A DNA stretch of 64,000 nt from positions 25,636,090 to 25,700,089 of the forward strand of contig CM055911.1 in assembly GCA_029582155.1 (NCBI GenBank). Reading direction: 5' to 3'. A program made the position numbers and the translations under genes. The notes under the pieces were generated by a model. It made no database searches. It had not been told where the DNA came from and was given only the letters and a program-made list of their open reading frames with translations. Source of the DNA: Panopea generosa. Lineage: Eukaryota > Mollusca > Bivalvia > Adapedonta > Hiatellidae. This document shows positions 26,801 through 42,500 of the stretch, piece by piece. How positions within the stretch are numbered: position 1 is the first letter of the stretch; each line of letters starts with the position of its first letter.

Positions 26801-27457
26801 GGCGGATCTACTCTTTAAAAAAAAACGGCATACGCACCACCATTAACTCCTATATTTTGTTAAAATTCACATAAAAAACATGTGTGCCCGTCCAGATTTT
26901 GTGTTGCGCCCCTCTAAACTAAAATCCTTGTTCCACACCTATGCATAATGGATCAAATTGAAATAAAATGAAATCACGTGACTCGTACATACGTCACAAA
27001 ATATGTTGCACTTTTTAGCGGGAATCTATTTTAGTCTAGCCTAGGCGCGTAGCCCAAGTTACAAAATCCCTTTTTGATATTATATTTGGTATATTTATGC
27101 ATGCTATATTGGAAAAATATGTTTTATGCAATTTTAAAAGTTTGAAAAATCCTGATAACATACCTTTAAGTGGTAAATAAGCCAATAAGGGGACATAATT
27201 CTAAAATTTGACCGACATTGATTTCACCTGTGTTTTATGATTATAATGGTACATAACAAATATAAATCAACTGCATAGATTCTTTATGAAGTTATTGATT
27301 GCAAACCGATTTAACCGTGATATGCACACACGGACTGACGGACTGACGCACAAACGAACCGACAGGGGTAACACGTATTACCTCATTGAATATAAGATTC
27401 ATATTGTAGATACAACTTGTTAACCCTCTCTAAATAAAGACATTACTATTGTTGTTG

Positions 27458-27516
<59 letters not shown>

Positions 27517-30500
27517 CCCCTTCACCAGTATACGAATGGAGGACACATACAAATATATATATGCTAAGAAAGTTTGTACTAACTAGTGACATGAGTGCTT
27601 GATTATGCAGGGACGGTGCCAATTGTCTTGTTACGAACGATAACTCAGTAAACATCGCAGCATCCGGTCTACCACCAGGGCAAATCTACCCACCGGACAA
27701 GCAGTGTGAACATATGTACGGTGCTGGGTCGGAACTAGCAAGGGTATGGAGAAACATTTCTTCAACATTGATATTTATGATTTGTTTTCATTTCAATCTC
27801 TGTCAGTTTTTATCCCCAGTGTACACTACTTTACTGAGCTATATTTCACATAATGCTAATATAGGCAGAAACTTAAAATCCGCTATTGCGCCAAAAACTC
27901 GAGCTATGCATAATCATGTCCCTACTTTAATAACAAGATATATGTGCAACACGTGATCTAATGTTAAAGTGTCGTACCGGGGATCGGATGGTCTTGGCGT
28001 TCGATCCCTTGTAACAGCCATGCGCTGTGTCCTTGAGCTTGACACTTTAAGTAGTCCAGAAAAGCGTTAACAGTTTAAGCCAAGCAGACAATTGTAGTAT
28101 AGGATAGTTTGAGTTGAGAGTATTTATTCAACGAATTCCAAAAGGCATTAAAGTGCACGAGGAGAGGCTACATCATACACCCATGTTATAGAAAGTGCAA
28201 CAGGCAAACCTTACAATATTCAAACAGATACAGTTAAGGTATGTTACGTTGAAAACATTTTGGAGGTCAAAATATATTACTCGTATAACAATTATTTGTA
28301 ATCTAGTAGAACAAAATTTGAAGCGTTATATCAACATCTGGAATTAATAACAAATTAAATGTATGATAATCTACCTATTAATTTTTATTGCTCTCAACAT
28401 TTGGAATATTACAAATTACATGTATGATAATCAACGTATCAGAATTATAGCTCGCGACATCTGGAATATTACAAACTACGTGTATGATAATCAACGTATC
28501 AGAATTATAGCTCGCGACATTTGGAATGTTACAAACTACGTGAATGATAATCTACGTATCAGTATTATAGCTCGCGACATTTGGAATATTACAAACTATG
28601 TGTATGATAATCTACGTATCAGTATTATAGCTCGCGACATTTGGAATGTTACAAACTACGTGTATGATAATCTACATATCAGTATTATAGCTCGCGACAT
28701 TTCGAATGTTACAAACTATGTGTATGATAATCAACGTATCAGAATTATAGCTTGCGACATTTGGAATGTTACAAACTACATGTATGATAATCAACGTATC
28801 AGAATTATAGCTCGCGACATCTGGAATATTACAAACTACGTGTATGATAATCAACGTATCAGAATTATAGCTTGCGACATTTGGAATGTTACAAATTACG
28901 TGTATGATAATCTACGTATCAGTATAATAGCTAGCGACATTTCGAATGTTACAAACTATGTGTATGATAATCAACGTATCAGAATTATAGCTCGCGACAT
29001 CTGAAATATTACAAACTACGTCTAAGATAATTAACGTATCAGAATTATAGCTTGCGACATTTGGAATGTTACAAACTATGTGTATGATAATCTACGTATC
29101 AGTATTATAGCTCGCGACATTTGGAATGTTACAAATTACGTGTATGATAATCTACGTATCAGTATAATAGCTAGCGACATTTCGAATGTTACAAACTATG
29201 TGTATGATAATCAACGTATCAGAATTATAGCTCGCGACATCTGAAATATTACAAACTACGTGTAAGATAATACATGTATCAGAATTATAGCTTGCGACAT
29301 TTGGAATGTTACAAACTATGTGTATGATAATCTACGTATCAGTATTATAGCTCGCGACATTTGGAATGTTACAAACTATGTGTATGATAATCTATGTATC
29401 AGTATTATAGCTCGCGACATTTGGAATGTTACAAACTACGTGTATGATAATCTACGTATCAGTATTATAGCTCACGACATTTGCAATATTACAAACTACA
29501 CGTATGGTAATATACGCATCAATATTATAGCTCGCAACATTTCGAATGTTACAAACCACGTGTATGATAATCTACGTATCAGTATTATAGCTCCCGACAT
29601 TTCGAATGTTACAAACTATGTACATGATAATCTACATATCAGTATTATAGCTCGCGACATTTCAAATGTTACAAACTACATGTATGATAATCTACATATC
29701 AGTATTATAGCTCGCGACATTTAGAATGTTACAAACTACTAGTATGATAATCTACGTATCAGTATTATTGCTTGTGACATTTCGAATGTTACAAACTACA
29801 TGTATGATAATCTACATATCAGTATTATAGCTCACAACATTTGGAATGTTACAAACTACATGTATGATAATATATGTAACAGTATTATAGATCGAAACAT
29901 TTGGAATGTTACAAACTACGTGTATGATAATCTACGTATCAGTATTATAGCTCGCGACATTTGGAATGTTACAAACTACATGTATGATAATCTACGTATC
30001 AGTATTATAGCTCGCGACATTTGGAATATTACAAACTACGAGTATGATAATCTAGGTATCAGTATTATAGCTCATGACATTTGGAATATTACAAACTACG
30101 TGTATGATAATCTACGTATCAGTATTATAGCTCGCGACATTTGGAATATTACAAACTACGTGTATGATAATCTGTGTATCAGTATTATAGCTCTTGATAT
30201 TTCGAATGTTACAAATAACATATCAGTATTATAGCTCGCAACATATTGAATGTTACAAACTACATGTATGATAATCTACGTATCTGTATTATAGCTTGCA
30301 ACATCTGGAATATTACAAACTACACGTATGAAAATCTACCTATCAGTTTTATAGCTCGCAACATTTGGAATGTTACAAACTACTTGTATGATAATCTACG
30401 TTTCAGTATTATAGCTCATGACATATGGAATGTTACAAACTATGTGTATGATAATCTATGTATCAGTACTATAACTTGTGACATTTGGAATGTTACAAAT

Positions 30501-33500
30501 TACGTATCAGTATCATAGATCGCGACATTTTGAATGTTACAAATTATGTATCAGTATTATAGATCGCGACATTTGGAATGTTAAAAATTACATATAAGTA
30601 TTATAGCTCGCGACATTTGGAATGTTACGAACTACATGTATGGTAATCAACATATCAGTACTATATCTCGCAACCTTTGGAATGTTACAAATTATGCGTA
30701 TGATAATCTACGTATCAGAATCATAGCTCGCGACATTTGGAATGTTACAAACTAAATATATGCTAATCCATGTATCGGTATTATAGCTCGCTTCATTTAG
30801 AATATTATAAACTACGTATATGATAATCCACACATCAGTATTATAGCTCGCGACATTTGGAATGTTAAAAACTATGTGTATGATAATCTACATATCAGTA
30901 TTATAGCTTGTGACATTTGGAATATTACAAACTACATGTATGATAATCTACGTATCAGTATTATAGCTCGCAACATTTTGTATGTTACAAACTACATGTA
31001 TGATAATCTACATATCAGTATAATAGCTCACGACATTTTGAATGTTACAAACTACATGTATGATAATCTACATATCAGTATTATAACTCGCGACATTTGG
31101 AATGTTACAAAATATGTGTATGATCATCAACGTATCAGTATTATAGCTCACGACATTTGGAATGTTACAAACTACATGTATGATAATCTATGTATTGATA
31201 TTATAGCTCGAGACATTTGGAATGTTACAAACTACATATATGCTAATCCACGTATCAGCATTATAGCTCGCTACATTCAGAATATTACAAACTATGTGTA
31301 TGATAATCTATATATCAGTATTATAGCTCGCAACATTTGGAATGTTACACACTACATGTATGATAATCTACGTATCAGTATTATAGCTCACGACATTTGC
31401 AATATTACAAACTACACGTATGGTAATATACGCATCAATATTATAGCTCGCAACATTTCGAATGTTACAAACCACGTGTATGATAATCTACGTATCAGTA
31501 TTATAGCTCACGGCATTTGGAATGTTACAAACTACGTGTATGATAATCTACATATTGGTATTATAGCTCGAGACATTTGGAATGTTACAAACTACATGTA
31601 TGATAATCTACGTATCAGTATTATAGCTCGAGACATTTGGAATGTTACAAACTACATATATGCTAATCCACGTATCAGTATTATAGCTCGCTACATTCAG
31701 AATATTACAAACTACGTGTATGATAACCTGCGTATCAGTATTATAGGTCGTCACATTTGGAATGTTACAAACTACATATAGCCCCATTGGTGCAAAAAGG
31801 TACCAAGTGCCTTCTTATTTCATATAAACTTGGTACCTTATTGCACCAATGGGACGATATATGCTAATCCACGTATCAGTATTATAGCTCGCGTCATTTA
31901 GAATATTACAAACTATGTGTATGATAATCCATGCATCAGTATTATAGCTCACGACATTTGGAATGTTACAATCTATGTGTATGATAATATACGTATCAGT
32001 ATTATAGCTCACAACATTTGGAATGTTAAAAACTATGTGTATGATAATCTACGTATTGGTATTATAGCTCACAACATTTGGAATGTTACAAACTATGTGT
32101 ATGATAATCTACATATCAGTATTATAGCTCTTGTCATTTAGAATATTATAAACTACATGTATGATAATCTACGCATCAGTATTATAGCTCACAACATTTG
32201 GAATGTTAAAAACTATGTGTATGATAATCTACACATCAGTATTATAGCTCACAACATTTGGAATGTTAAAATCTATGCGTATGATAATCTACATATCAGT
32301 ATTATATCACGCGACATTTAGAATATTACAAACTATGTGTATGATAATCCACGCATCAGTATTATAACTCACGACATTTGGAATGTTAAAAACTATGTGT
32401 ATGATAATCTATATATCAGTATTATAGCTCGCAACATTTGGAATGTTACACACTACATGTATGATAATCTACGTATCAGTATTATAGCTCGTGACATTTG
32501 AAATAGTATAAACTGCATGTATGGTAATCTATATATCAGTATTATAGCTCGCAACATTTGGAATGTTACACACTACAAGTATGAAAATCTACATATCAGT
32601 ATTATAGCTCACGACATTTGCAATATTACAAACTACACGTATGGTAATATACGCATCAATATTATAGCTCGCGACATTTGGAATGTTACAAACCACGTGT
32701 ATGATAATCTACGTATCAGTATTATAGCTCACGACATTTGGAATGTTACAAACTGCGCTTATGATAATCTACGTATTGGTATTATAGCTCGAGACATTTG
32801 GAATGTTACAAACTACATGTATGATAACCTACGTATCAGTATTATAGCTCGAGACATTTGGAATGTTACAAACTACATATATGCTAATCCACGTATCAGT
32901 ATTATAGCTCGCTACATTCAGAATATTACAAACTACGTGCATGATAACCTGCGTATCAGTATTATAGCTCGTGACATTTGGAATGTTACAAACTACATAT
33001 CACCCCATTGGTGCAAAAAGGTACCAAGTGCCTTATTATTCAATATACACTTGGTACCTTATTGCACCAATGGGACGATATATGCTAATCCACGTATCAG
33101 TATTATAGCTCGCGTCATTTAGAATATTACAAACTACGTTTATGATAATCCACACATCAGTATTATAGCTCACAGCATTTGGAATGTTAAAAACTATGTG
33201 TATGATAATCTACATATCAGTATTATAGCTCGTGACATTTAAAATATTACAAACTGCATGTATGGTAATCTATATATCAGTATTATAGCTCGCAACATTT
33301 GGAATGTTACACACTACATGTATGATAATCTACGTATCAGTATTATAGCTCACGACAATTGCAATATTACAAACTACACGTATGGTAATATGCGCATCAA
33401 TATTATAGCTCGCAACATTTGGAATGTTACAAACCACGTGTATGATAATCTACGTATCAGTATTATAGCTCACAACATTTGGAATGTTACAAACCACGTG

Positions 33501-36500
33501 TATGATAATCTACGTATCAGTATTATAGCTCACAACATTTGGAATGTAACAAACTACGTGTATGATAATCTACATTATGGTATTATAGCTTGAGACATTT
33601 GGAATGTTACAAACTACATGTATGATAATCTACGTATCAGTATTATAGCTTGAGACATTTGGAATGTTACAAACTACATATATGCTAATCCATGTATCAG
33701 TATTGTAGCTCGCTACATTCAGAATATTACAAACTATGTGTATGATAACCTGCATATCAGTATTATAGCTCGTGACATTTGGAATGTTAAAACTACATAA
33801 AAAATTATATGCTAATCCACGTATCAGTATTATAGCTCACGACATTTGGAATGTTACAAACTATGTGTATGATAATCTACATATCAGTATTATAGCTCAC
33901 GACATTTGGAATGTTAAAAACTATGTGTATGATAATCTACATATCAGTATTATAGCTCGTGACATTTGAAATATAACAAACTACTTGTATGATAATCTAC
34001 ATATCAGTATTATAGATCGCAACATTTGGAATGTTACAAACTATGTGTATGATAATCTACGTATCAGTATTATAGCTCACGACATTTGGAATGTTACAAA
34101 CTATGTGTATGAAAATCTACATATCAGTATTATATCTCGCGACATTTGGAATGTTAAAAACTACGTCTTTGATAATCTACATATCAGTATTATAGCTTGT
34201 GACATTTGGAATGTTACAAACTACATGTATGATAATCTACGTATCAGTATTATAGCTCGCGACATTTGGAATGTTAAAATCTATGTGTATGATAATCTAC
34301 ATATCAGCATTATAGCTTGCGACAATTGGAATGTTACAAACTATGTGTATGATAATCTACATATCAGTATTATAGCTCGCCACATTTGGAATGTTAAAAA
34401 CTATGTGTATGATAATCTACATATCAGTATTATAGCTCGCGACATTTGGAATATTACAAACTATGTGTATGATAATCTACATATCAGTATTATAGCTTGC
34501 GACATTTGGAATGTTACAAACTACATGTATGATAATCTACGTATCAGTATTATAGCTAACGACGTTTGGAATGTTAAAAACTATGTGTATGATAATCTAC
34601 ATATCAGTATTATAGCTCGCGACATTTGGAATGTTAAAAACTATGTGTATGATAATCTACATATCAGTATTATAGCTCACGACATTTGGAATGTTAAAAA
34701 CTATGTGTATGATAATCTACGTACAATGTATATGTATTATAGCTCACGACATTTGGAATGTTAAAAACTATGTATATGATAATCTACATATCAGTATTAT
34801 AGCTCGCGACATTTGGAATATTACAACCTTTGTGTATGATAATCTATGTATCAGTATTATAGCTCGTGACATTTGGAATGTTAAAAACTATGTGTATGAT
34901 AATCTACGTATCAGTATTATAGCTCGTGACATTTGAAATCTTACAAACTATGTGTATGATAATCTACGTATCAGTATTATAGCTCACGACATTTGGAATA
35001 TTACAAACTATGTGTATGATAATCTACATATCAGTATTATAGCTCGTGACATTTGGAATGTTACAAACTATGTGTATGATAATCTACATATCAGTATTAT
35101 AGCTCGTGACATTTGGAATATTACAAACTACATGTATGATAATCTACGTATCAGTATTATAGCTCACGACATTTGGAATGTTACAAACTATTTGTATGAT
35201 AATCTACATATCAGTATTATAGCTCGTGACATTTGTAATGTTACAAACTACATGTATTATAATCTACGTATCAGTATTATAGCTCACGACATTTGGAATG
35301 TTACAAACTATGTGTTTGATAATCTACATATCAGTATTATAGCCCACGACATTTGGAATATTACAAACTACATGTATGATAATCTACGTATCAGTATTAT
35401 AGCTCGCAACATTTGGAATGTTACAAACTATGTGTATGATAATCTACGTATCAGTATTATAGCTCACGACATTTGCAATATTACAAACTACACGTATGGT
35501 AATATACGCATCAGTATTACAACTCACGACATTTGGAATGTTACAAACTACGTATATGATAATCTACATATTGGTATTATAGCTCGCGACATTTGGAATG
35601 TTACAAACCACGTGTATGATAATCTACATGTTGGTATTATAGCTCACGACATTTGGAATGTTACAAACCACGTGTATGATAATCTACATATTGGTATTAT
35701 AGCTCGAGACATTTGGAATGTTATAAACTACAAGTATGATAATCTACGTATCAGTATTATAGCTCGCAACATTTGGAATGTTACAAACTATGTGTATGAT
35801 AATCTACGTATCAGTATTATAGCTCACGACATTTGCAATATTACAAACTACATGTATGATAATCTACGTATTGTTATTATAGCTCGAGACATTTGGAATG
35901 TTATAAACTACAAGTATGATAATCTACGTATCAGTATTATAGCTCGCAACATTTGGAATGTTACAAACTATGTGTATGATAATCTACGTATCAGTATTAT
36001 AGCCCACGACATTTGGAATATTACAAACTACATGTATGATAATCTACGTATCAGTATTATAGCTCGCAACATTTGGAATGTTACAAACTATGTGTATGAT
36101 AATCTACGTATCAGTATTATAGCTCACGACATTTGCAATATTACAAACTACACGTATGGTAATATACGCATCAGTATTATAGCTCGCGACATTTGGAATG
36201 TTACAAACCACGTGTATGATAATCTACATATCAGTATTATAGCTCACAACATTTGGAATGTTACAAACTATGTGTATGATAATCTACATATCAGTATTAT
36301 AGCTCGCGACATTTGGAATGTTACAAACTACGTGTATGATAATCTACGTATTGTTATTATAGCTCGAGACATTTGGAATGTTATAAACTACAAGTATGAT
36401 AATCTACGTATCAGTATTATAGCTCACGACATTTGGAATATTACAAACTACATGTATGATAATCTAAGCATTGGTATTATAGCTCGAGACATTTGGAATG

Positions 36501-39500
36501 TTACAAACTACATGTATAATAATCTACGTATCAGTATTACAGCTCGCGACATTTTGAATGTTACAAACTATGTGTATGATAATCTACGCATTGGTTTTAT
36601 AGCTCATGACATTTGGATAGTTACAAAGTACATGTATGATAATCTACATATTAGTATTATACCCTACGACATTTGGAATGTTACAAACTATGTGTATGAA
36701 AATCGACGTATTAGTATTATAGCTCACGACATTTGAAATGTTACAAAGTACATTTATGATAATCTACGTATCTGTATTATAGCTCGAGACATTTGGAATA
36801 ATACAAATTATGTGTATTACAACGTATCAGTATTATAGCTCATGACATTTGGAATTTTACAAACTATGTGTATGGTAATCTAATTATCAGTATTATAGTG
36901 GCGAGATCTGGAATGTTACAAACTACAGATATTATAATCTACATATCAGTATTCTAGCTCACGACATTTGGAATATTACAAACTACATGTATGGTAATCT
37001 ACGTATCAGTATTCTAGCTCACAACATTTGGAATGTTACAAATTACGTGTATGGTAATCTAATTATCAGTATTATAGTGGCGAGATCTGGAATGTTACAA
37101 ACTACAGATATGATAATCTACGTACCATTAGTATAGCTCACGACGTTTGGAATATTACAAACTACGTGTGTGATAATCAACGTATCAGTATAATAGCTCA
37201 TGACATTTGAAGTTCTAACTGTTTTCTTTTTAAATTTCTTTTAGACAAACACTATCAATTTAATGCTCATATATTGAAGTTTTTCTTTAATTACTAAAAC
37301 ATTTGACTATATTGTAATTGTCCCGTCAACACTGAAACAATAACTAATTAACGTCTCTCAGGGAACGATACACATTCTAGCTGTCTCATAGGTGTAAATG
37401 TATAATCAGAAATAACACCCAAATGTCATCTACGTAGCAGGGTAAAAAAAAGAGGGTCAAAAAGGAGAAAGCGTATTTATGTTATTGCAGTAATTACGAA
37501 ACAACATACTGGTATGAATGGCGGATATTTGCCACCGCGGTCATTCTCCCTCTCGCCAATAAGTGCATAGGCGGTCATTTTTCCCCGCATCTTTTTTACT
37601 TGGCGGACATTCTCCCCCTCACCAGTTTTTACATGGCGGACATTAAACTTTATCAAATGATTTTAGCGTTTAAGTCAAATTCAATAATTTCTTTTTTATA
37701 GTACACATCAAAATCACCAAAACGCCCTTATCAAAACAAGGACATATATAAGACCTTGGCAAATTGTACCCGAGGGCATATATAATACGTCACGCAAACT
37801 TAGTTTTAGTGTCAGAGCGGAACGATACCTGTATGTTTTTTCGCGGTCTAAGGGAAGTAATTGGATTCATCTACACTATCATCAAACTGCACAGGGGTAG
37901 TTATCGGATAACTCTTGAGAAATGTCTGAAATAGTCCAGTATGCCTGTAAACTGGTGAGAAAACTATTTTGATTTTTGTTTTAATTAATTAAAAGAAAAG
38001 TATGTATCTTAAATATGATTACAATATAGCAGCTAAAAGAATATAAAGTTGCACACGAATTATAGCTTATAAAACCAAATAAATTCAAAAGGGTAGGTCG
38101 ATAAGCTACACGGTCAGTTGTGTGTACTTGGTGAAATACTTCAAAGTAACATTCCCAAAATGACGCAAACAATTACATGTACGTAATAACTTGTTGATTG
38201 CAGTGACATCATTACTTGGTGAAATACTTCACAGTACCGTTCCCAAAATGAGTCCAACAATTACGTAATAACTTGTTGATTGCAGTGACATCAATGTCAT
38301 ATTATCATATTTTGTTGTGTGTACTTGGTGAAATACTTCACAGTAACGTTCCCAAAATGAGGCAAACAATTACGTAATAACTTAATGATTGCAGTGATAT
38401 CAATGTCATATTATCATGTTTTGTTCTGTGTACTTGGTGAAATACTTCACAGTACCGTTCCCAAAATGAGGCAAACAATTACGTAATTACTTGTTGATTA
38501 CAGTGACATCATTGTCGTATTATTATGTTTTGTTTGAATATTTAACATCAGTTTGTGTGCCATGAAGGGTTGGCAGGCATAACCACACTTTCCTGGAAGG
38601 TTAACCAGTACTTGAGCACACCCTCTCCACAAGTAACTGATAACTTTCCCACTTGAATCAGCGGTGAGAGACGAATGCCAATGACACGCAATGTCGTATA
38701 TCAATCATCACTGGTGATTGTTGCCGGGCAGGGATTCGAACTCATCACCTCTTGATTGATTGTCAAACACGCTACCGACTGAGATAATCGGGCCCCGCCA
38801 TAAAAAACTGCTTTTTTTGGTATGACCTCAACCGGGTAAAACTTATGACCTTAATTAAATATAGCAAATATTGGCTGGCATTGTTTGATATACATGTATA
38901 TTGATTCTACGTAACCATTATGATGACGTCATTTACAGGTTAAACACAGAGATGCCTGGACTGAGATCTGCACGGGTGTATGGTGTGGAGTTGGTGGGAT
39001 TAACGTAATAAAACTGGTAATCCCGGCTGATGGAACGACCTGCGGCGATCAGATGGTATGGCAGATTTAACGTCATACTGCCGACTGTAATCCGGCAGTC
39101 TTTAATTTTGTAATTTTGTTTGGTATATTAGGGAAGCTTTGGACCCAGTATCGATGGGTCGTTGGTTCGACCCCGCACACATCATGCCTGTGTTGTGTCC
39201 TTCAGCATGATACTTGACACTTTATCCCCATATTCGATCAATAATGATATTACCAAGGGAGATCAAAAGTTTAAATCGTTGGAACAACTTTTTCAATTTA
39301 AACAACCTTGTTAATTATCTATTTCACGTTTGTTTTACTTAACAAACTGTATTGATTTTATTTATTAAATTCACAAATTTTACGTCATTTTCATTTTTTT
39401 AAACATTTTTTTGAAAATTCATTTTTTTTTTTTTTTTTTTTTTTTTTTGAATGGGGTTTAACGCCATTTTCAACACATTTCAGGTTATATATGGCATATC

Positions 39501-42500
39501 CAGTTTTACTGGTGGAGGAAGACCTCAGACTGAGTCAGACTGAGTAGAACCACCGTCCTTCCGCAAGTAACTGGAAACTTTCTCACATAAAGTTTTTGGA
39601 GCGAGCGGGACTCGAACCTACGACCATAGCGGTGAGAGGTAAGTGATCTTGAGACGGCGCCTTAGACCACTCGGCCACGGAGGACCCATTTGAAAATTCA
39701 TAAATTCATGAATAAAAATGACAGATACAATTGAATTCTGTAAATTTATTAGAATATATCAGATTATCTGTGAAACAATTACTTCCTTTCACAGTGGTGC
39801 ATGGAAGGAAAATGTGTTCCTGGGATTTTGGCACCAGTCGCTGACAGTAAGTAACGTATATAGTGCCTTTGTTCATTACCACGTGTATTGCTGCTTTGCA
39901 CATCTTGAAAATATTCTTAGACTTGAGCTTGGAAATCCAAATTTCAACCTTAGATATCTAGTTTACCACGACAGACGGAGTAATTTTCAGACTTTATATA
40001 TGTCAACATTAAGTGTCGCTACATACTTGCAAATTTTGATCTTAACACAGTCTCCAAGTGTGGTTAGTCTGTAGAAATAACCCAGCTCTTCCCGATTGGG
40101 TCAGTTAACTAACAATTGTTACGAGCACGCTGATTTGTCAGTTGCTTCAGGGAACGTTTGAATGACGTCATAGTCAAGTAAGCGTTCAATTGCTATGAAT
40201 TGTGGGACAGGTATAAAATTCCCTGCTTTTTCAATTGGTGGTTAATAGAACTGATTCGGGAGATATCAGGCTCTGGGATAGACTAAAGTTAGTTTTTTTA
40301 AATTTATTCTATTCTAGTCTAGTCTTTGAATATTTTTAATAATGGTTGGTGAATACGACTACAGGTATCCTTTGTTACATACACAATCACATGATTTTTG
40401 TTGTTGTTATTATTGTTTTTGTTGTATGGTGTCTAGCGTCGCTTTCAACCATTTGTCATGGCATGTGTTAAAATGACGTTAAATCCTATTAAAAGATAAA
40501 ACATAATGAGGACCAAAGCTATATTTCGTGTTTGTCATGTTTAACCGCTAAACTTATTATTTAATTATTAATTGAATAGTTGAGCCCTTGGTCCAGTGGT
40601 AGAGCATCGAACGCACAATCGAAAGGTCGTGGGCTCGATCCTCAGCCACGGCTATGTGTGGTGTCCATGAGCAAGACACATTTTCTGCATATGCTGAATA
40701 CAGAGAGACTTCGAGCATGATTTGTCTAAGTTGTAAGAATTTTTTTCACAATTGAGGTAAAATAGATAAGTTTAAACTATATAATATATTTCAGATACGT
40801 GTCTGTTCGGGGACCAGCCAGGGGAATACGTTGTTGGTTCAAACTGTACTAAAAAGATCAACGCCAATCTGGCAAACTGTTACACCGATGCATTTCGGGA
40901 CGCATGTTGCACGTCATGTGCCGCAAAGAAATTGGATACTCCAGGTAGGTGTATGTAATGCAATGTGCACAACAGTTGTCTTTGTTTTATATGAATACTT
41001 CTAAAACTGTGAGTATTGAATGTCTTATTATAGTTTTATGCTTCAATTTAAAATTCGGTTAACCAATGAAAAGTCTGGCTAAATTTATTGCACATAGCTT
41101 CAAAATCAGATTAAATCAATAAAATGAATTAAATATTTGAGTTTAAACACTGTTCTCATTAATGTTTTACTTGTTAATTAATTATTAGCTGAGCATTGTA
41201 AAACTACACAAGTCAAATAAATGTTCGGAATTCTGTAATTTGTGAGCAACTATGGGTTACTCAGTCGAAGCGAGGTTTTTCTGGGGGTTTTTTTTGTTTT
41301 ATTTATTTTTATATTTTTGTTTGGGGGGGGGGGGGTCACTGGTGAGTATAACTTTTAAGTGAATTAAGCGCGGTTTACACTGGAGAGACGGCATATCTCA
41401 GGAAACATAACAACATCATTCAAATAAACAAATCATACAAAAACAGACACAATACTGACTTAAATAAAAGCACTGTAGTGCTGATGGGGGCGGAACATAT
41501 AAGATGTAAAATGTCGCTATTGTTTTATACAAACAGGTCAGTTTGCATACGTTGAAGTAGAATAATCCCGATTACCTTTGATTCTTAAACATGGTACAGA
41601 ATCTACATGTTCTATGCTTAACGTTGACTCTTTTCTCGAATATGTCAGAAACGTAACTGAATGGTTTGCCTTTAAAAGCCTTCAACTCAACTCGTGATAT
41701 TTTCAGAAATGCCAAGCTTTCTATCATATACAGTATATATAAAATATCAAAGTGCTCTGAATCTAGCACGACGAATTCCACTTTGAGTATATTCATTTAC
41801 TATTTTCTTTATTGATTTCTCTAGCGCAACAGTGAAACAATTCGTTTAAAAGACGAAAATTAGAAATGTGTATGTCGACATTAATAATTGATTCTTACAT
41901 TTATATTTTCTAGGGCCCTTTATCACCCCGTAAACGGAACCGCACTAACCAAAATGTTATGGCGCCGATTTTTAGACACGTCTGGATGTTGGCGTATTTT
42001 CGCCACGGAAACACAAATGCTTTAACTCTTATATGTTTAAGTAGAAATTATCTACCGTTCCAATTATTGGAAATATGTGAAATATTTACTAAATAATAAA
42101 AAAACAGCACTGACAGTATTCATAACTCGATCAATCTCGAATTCTATTTAGGAATACAAGTCTATTTTTAAACATTTGGGAGAAACCGCAAGTCACATGA
42201 TCGACATTAGCATATCTCTATTTTTAGAACGAGTATTGATTGTTTATTGGTATAAGCAAGGAGTATAGTTCCTCGGCATAAGGGACAGATCTAGAAAAGT
42301 TTCGTTACCGTACACATTTTTAAAATGATAGAAAAAAGCGAAATCAGACTCCCGAATCAAGTACTTATTATCTGAAGTCCTTGCCGAAATATACGACTCT
42401 TTCAATGTGCATGTTGGCGATATAGTTCGTGACCTGGAATTTGATTTACAAGATGGCGTAATCTTTTGGTCACGTGACCATAGTTCAGCTCGTCTATATT

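Larger units (their letters stand above)
28337..37210 (+). repeat. 60-bp satellite, about 145 tandem copies, in intron 7
   Basis: About 8.9 kb of direct repeats with a strict 60-bp period; a typical unit includes TGTATGATAATC, TATCAGTATTATAGCTCG and GACATTTGGAATGTTACAAA. The period is a multiple of three, so one frame stays open for long stretches (up to 594 codons at 34952..36736) and reads a 20-residue repeat, YDNLRISIIARDIWNVTNYV. No start context, splice-site consistency or codon constraint supports translation; substitutions are mostly C-to-T or G-to-A at CpG and change residues. Units degrade at both ends. Confidence 0.97.

Noticed and set aside
28363..36736. Long open frames across the 60-bp satellite as protein-coding genes
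   Set aside because: The frame stays open because the period is a multiple of three. Changes track CpG decay and alter residues freely, starts are arbitrary and the array lies wholly in an intron.
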